From assembly GCA_016205965.1 (NCBI GenBank), contig JACQSM010000012.1, positions 1-5,861 on the forward strand: a stretch of 5,861 bases of DNA, in the 5' to 3' direction. Origin of the DNA: Candidatus Uhrbacteria bacterium. GTDB taxonomy: Bacteria; Patescibacteriota; Patescibacteriia; SG8-24. The notes under the pieces are model-generated. The model had not been told where the DNA came from, searched no databases, and worked only from the letters and a program-made list of their open reading frames with translations. Positions 4,631 through 5,861 of the stretch are shown in pieces. Every line of letters starts with the position of its first letter. The first letter of the stretch is position 1. Made by a program: the position numbers and the translations under genes.

Positions 4631-5110
4631 ATGAACAAGCCATCCAAGTTTGAGATCCTGCTGGCAGTGATCATGCTGCTTCTGCTGCCGCCGGTTACCT
4701 TCCTGATGGTCCAGCACTTCAAGGGCCCGCAGGTCATGGACACAGCGGCGGCCAACGCGGACGAAGCCAAGACATTGGCCGCGCAACAGGACCGGCGTGT
4801 CACCGAAGTCAGCCAACGGCTTGATCAGGTCATCCTGCAAGTCAAGTCCGCGCAGTCAACCGCGGAGAACGCGCTCAACGCATTCCGCGACCAGGTCAGG
4901 GCCGCCGCCAACAACCCCCAACCACAAAAGGAGGCCGCCCATGCGGACCAGCCGCCACCGCCGGCCGATGAGCCGGCTGCCGCGGCCCCGGCCGCGGATG
5001 ATCCCAGTGGCCCATGCGGCCTGGAGGACTTTGACGAAGCCGCCCTCCACGAAACTCCGGCTCGTCTCCATCGGCTCCGACCCTGCGGCCAGCCCGCCGC
5101 CGACAAGTGA
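4631..5110 (+). CDS. Small N-terminally anchored membrane protein with coiled coil and Pro/Ala-rich region; function unknown
   Basis: 159 residues from ATG 4631, chosen because GAGG (4621-4624) lies 6 nt upstream; the frame stays open to 4532 but that part lies in the terminator and promoter. One transmembrane helix spans about residues 7-28 (FEILLAVIMLLLLPPVTFLMV), preceded by MNKPSK. This suggests an uncleaved signal anchor with the rest outside the cytoplasm. Residues 38-95 are Ala/Gln/Asp-rich with heptad-like spacing (RRVTEVSQRLDQVILQV), probably a coiled coil. Then follow a Pro/Ala-rich linker (97-125) and a short acidic-to-basic tail with Cys129 and Cys152. I do not recognise the family. 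It is first in a two-gene unit with the Ig-like protein; the TGA overlaps that gene's Shine-Dalgarno site. A structural or scaffolding envelope role is a guess. Confidence 0.75.
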   Translation: MNKPSKFEILLAVIMLLLLPPVTFLMVQHFKGPQVMDTAAANADEAKTLAAQQDRRVTEVSQRLDQVILQVKSAQSTAENALNAFRDQVRAAANNPQPQKEAAHADQPPPPADEPAAAAPAADDPSGPCGLEDFDEAALHETPARLHRLRPCGQPAADK

Positions 5111-5114
5111 GGTG
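5109..5114 (+). promoter_or_regulatory. Strong Shine-Dalgarno site overlapping the upstream stop codon
   Basis: GAGGTG matches six bases of the anti-SD complement and sits 6 nt before ATG 5121. It shares bases with the TGA of the preceding gene (5108-5110), implying translational coupling. Confidence 0.75.
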
Positions 5115-5120
5115 GTCACC

Positions 5121-5726
5121 ATGTCAGAAATCAAAGTACATGTCGCCACTGGCTATGACCAAGCTGTCAAAGTCGGCGAGGACGCGGACTTCACCATCAT
5201 CCTCACTTTCACTGACGGCGGCGTTCCGGTCAAAGACCGACCGTACCGCTACATGCTTCAGGAAGGCGAAGGTGACCTCCGCAACAAGGGCAGGAAGACC
5301 GACAAGGACGGCGCGGCGTCGGCGACCTTTACCCCCAGCAAAGCCGGGCATTTCAAGATCCTGGCCTTCGCCGAGGGCCTGACGCGGCCGATCGGCATTT
5401 TCAACGGCGAGGCGATCGCTGAAGAGAACATCAATCTGACGGATGAGGACCTTGAGGACGCGCCGACGCCGGTCGCGGCGGAGAAACCACGAACCAGTCC
5501 ACCACCTCTTCCGTTCGAAGCGGCGGCGGGTCCGGCAGGGGAATTCTTCGCCGCCGGGGAAAAAATGCAGGGTCGCGCGCTGGAACCCTGGGAACCTGCG
5601 CAAGTCCTCCCTTTTCCGGTCGTACGACCGCCGCCTCGGCGAAAGTTCGCGGTCAGCTACAACATGCTGTTGGCGCTGATCTTGGCAAGCGTCTTGGCCG
5701 CGGCGGCCGTGGCGCTGCTCACCTGA
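5121..5726 (+). CDS. Tail-anchored protein with a bacterial Ig-like domain; function unknown
   Basis: 201 residues from ATG 5121, fixed by the Shine-Dalgarno GAGGTG. Residues 3-95 look like a single Big_1-type Ig-like beta sandwich: VKVGEDADFTIILTFTDGGVPV, then LQEGEGDL, TDKDGAASATFTPSKAGHFKILAFAEG. The TD-x-DG-A and AG-x-F-x-I spacing is characteristic of this fold. Residues 96-178 are an acidic stretch and then a Pro/Ala-rich linker. A single hydrophobic helix (180-201, around NMLLALILASVLAAAAVALL) ends the protein and is preceded by RPPPRRK. With no signal peptide and positive charge before the tail, the Ig domain is predicted to face the cytoplasm, which is unusual since such domains are normally extracellular. 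If the tail inserts the other way, it would be outside. It is second in the two-gene unit and has its own terminator just downstream. Confidence 0.78.
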   Translation: MSEIKVHVATGYDQAVKVGEDADFTIILTFTDGGVPVKDRPYRYMLQEGEGDLRNKGRKTDKDGAASATFTPSKAGHFKILAFAEGLTRPIGIFNGEAIAEENINLTDEDLEDAPTPVAAEKPRTSPPPLPFEAAAGPAGEFFAAGEKMQGRALEPWEPAQVLPFPVVRPPPRRKFAVSYNMLLALILASVLAAAAVALLT

Positions 5727-5752
5727 CCCGCTTCTCTACGAAGCGGGTTTTT
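5726..5752 (+). terminator. Rho-independent terminator of the two-gene membrane unit
   Basis: ACCCGCTTC (5726-5734) pairs with GAAGCGGGT (5740-5748) around a 5-nt loop and ends in TTTTT. The stem starts at the last base of the TGA stop. Confidence 0.9.
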
Positions 5753-5779
5753 CAATTTTAAGCGGCGCCGATCCGACCC

Positions 5780-5808
5780 TTGAAAAGAAAACGCCCCTGA
5801 CGTACACT
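5780..5808 (+). promoter_or_regulatory. Promoter of tRNA-Asp
   Basis: TTGAAA (5780-5785) and TACACT (5803-5808) are 17 bp apart. The predicted start near 5815 leaves only about 8 nt of 5' leader before the tRNA. Confidence 0.65.
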
Positions 5809-5822
5809 GTCCCCATCATCAT

Positions 5823-5861
5823 GGGTCCGTGGTGTAGCCCGGTTAACACGTCTCCCTGTCA
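5823..5861 (+). tRNA. tRNA-Asp(GTC), 3' half outside window
   Basis: The 5' half of a tRNA is complete and canonical. The acceptor strand is GGGTCCG (5823-5829), then T8 and G9. The D stem GTGT/ACAC surrounds AGCCCGGTTA. G26 is followed by the anticodon stem strand TCTCC (5851-5855) and the loop C-T-GTC-A. Anticodon GTC (5858-5860) reads GAC and GAT for aspartate. The sequence closely resembles bacterial tRNA-Asp. The window ends at position 37, so the anticodon stem partner, T arm and CCA cannot be checked. Confidence 0.88.

Noticed and set aside
4797..5120. In-frame extension of the Ig-like gene back to 4797, or a frameshift fusing it to the upstream gene
   Set aside because: The extension is low-complexity Arg/Pro/Ser translation of the other gene's frame. 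The upstream gene keeps good codon use to its own stop, and the Ig-like gene has its own Shine-Dalgarno and ATG.

Overview
This is a GC-rich bacterial window with conserved translation genes, intrinsic terminators and several sigma70-like promoters. Some details suggest a Candidate Phyla Radiation (Patescibacteria, Parcubacteria-like) genome: an IF3 whose N-terminus can be read as MRISRRRF, a short RNase HII with an atypical DEAGCGCWAGPV motif, little Shine-Dalgarno use on the housekeeping genes, and two unrecognised membrane proteins. That placement is inference from remembered family sequences, not from a search.

Layout. The + strand opens with the C-terminal end of a P-type (Mg2+-ATPase-like) transporter (3-431), followed 29 nt later by RNase HII, rnhB (461-1105). 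Running toward rnhB on the - strand is an unrecognised 354-residue protein (1123-2187). Its terminator hairpin lies inside the last codons of rnhB. Upstream of it on the same strand is a complete tmRNA gene, ssrA (2318-2712), which no protein ORF explains. The tmRNA has a tRNA-like acceptor and T arm ending in CCA, an H-type pseudoknot before the tag, a readable 24-residue tag and a further 3' pseudoknot. It ends at a 15-bp terminator stem. Its protein partner smpB (2827-3276) is directly upstream, so the two parts of the trans-translation ribosome-rescue system are adjacent. A perfect 18-bp inverted repeat lies between them.

Divergent from smpB on the + strand is infC-rpmI-rplT (3370-4507: IF3, L35, L20), the usual translation operon. 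The smpB and infC promoters appear to share one -35 sequence. The operon ends at a strong terminator (4512-4552). That terminator contains the TTGACA of a near-consensus promoter (TTGACA, 17 bp, TATATT) driving the next unit.

The next unit is two unrecognised genes with good Shine-Dalgarno sites. The first (4631-5110) encodes an N-terminally anchored coiled-coil protein. The second (5121-5726) encodes an Ig-like domain with a C-terminal membrane tail. They are separated by 10 nt and end at a terminator (5726-5752). A promoter (5780-5808) then drives a tRNA-Asp(GTC) gene, cut by the window edge just after its anticodon.

The core is a ribosome-centred neighbourhood: initiation (IF3), 50S assembly (L35, L20), rescue (SmpB, tmRNA) and a tRNA. 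The parts that look novel are the 354-residue protein, the two-gene membrane module and the regulatory DNA between the units.
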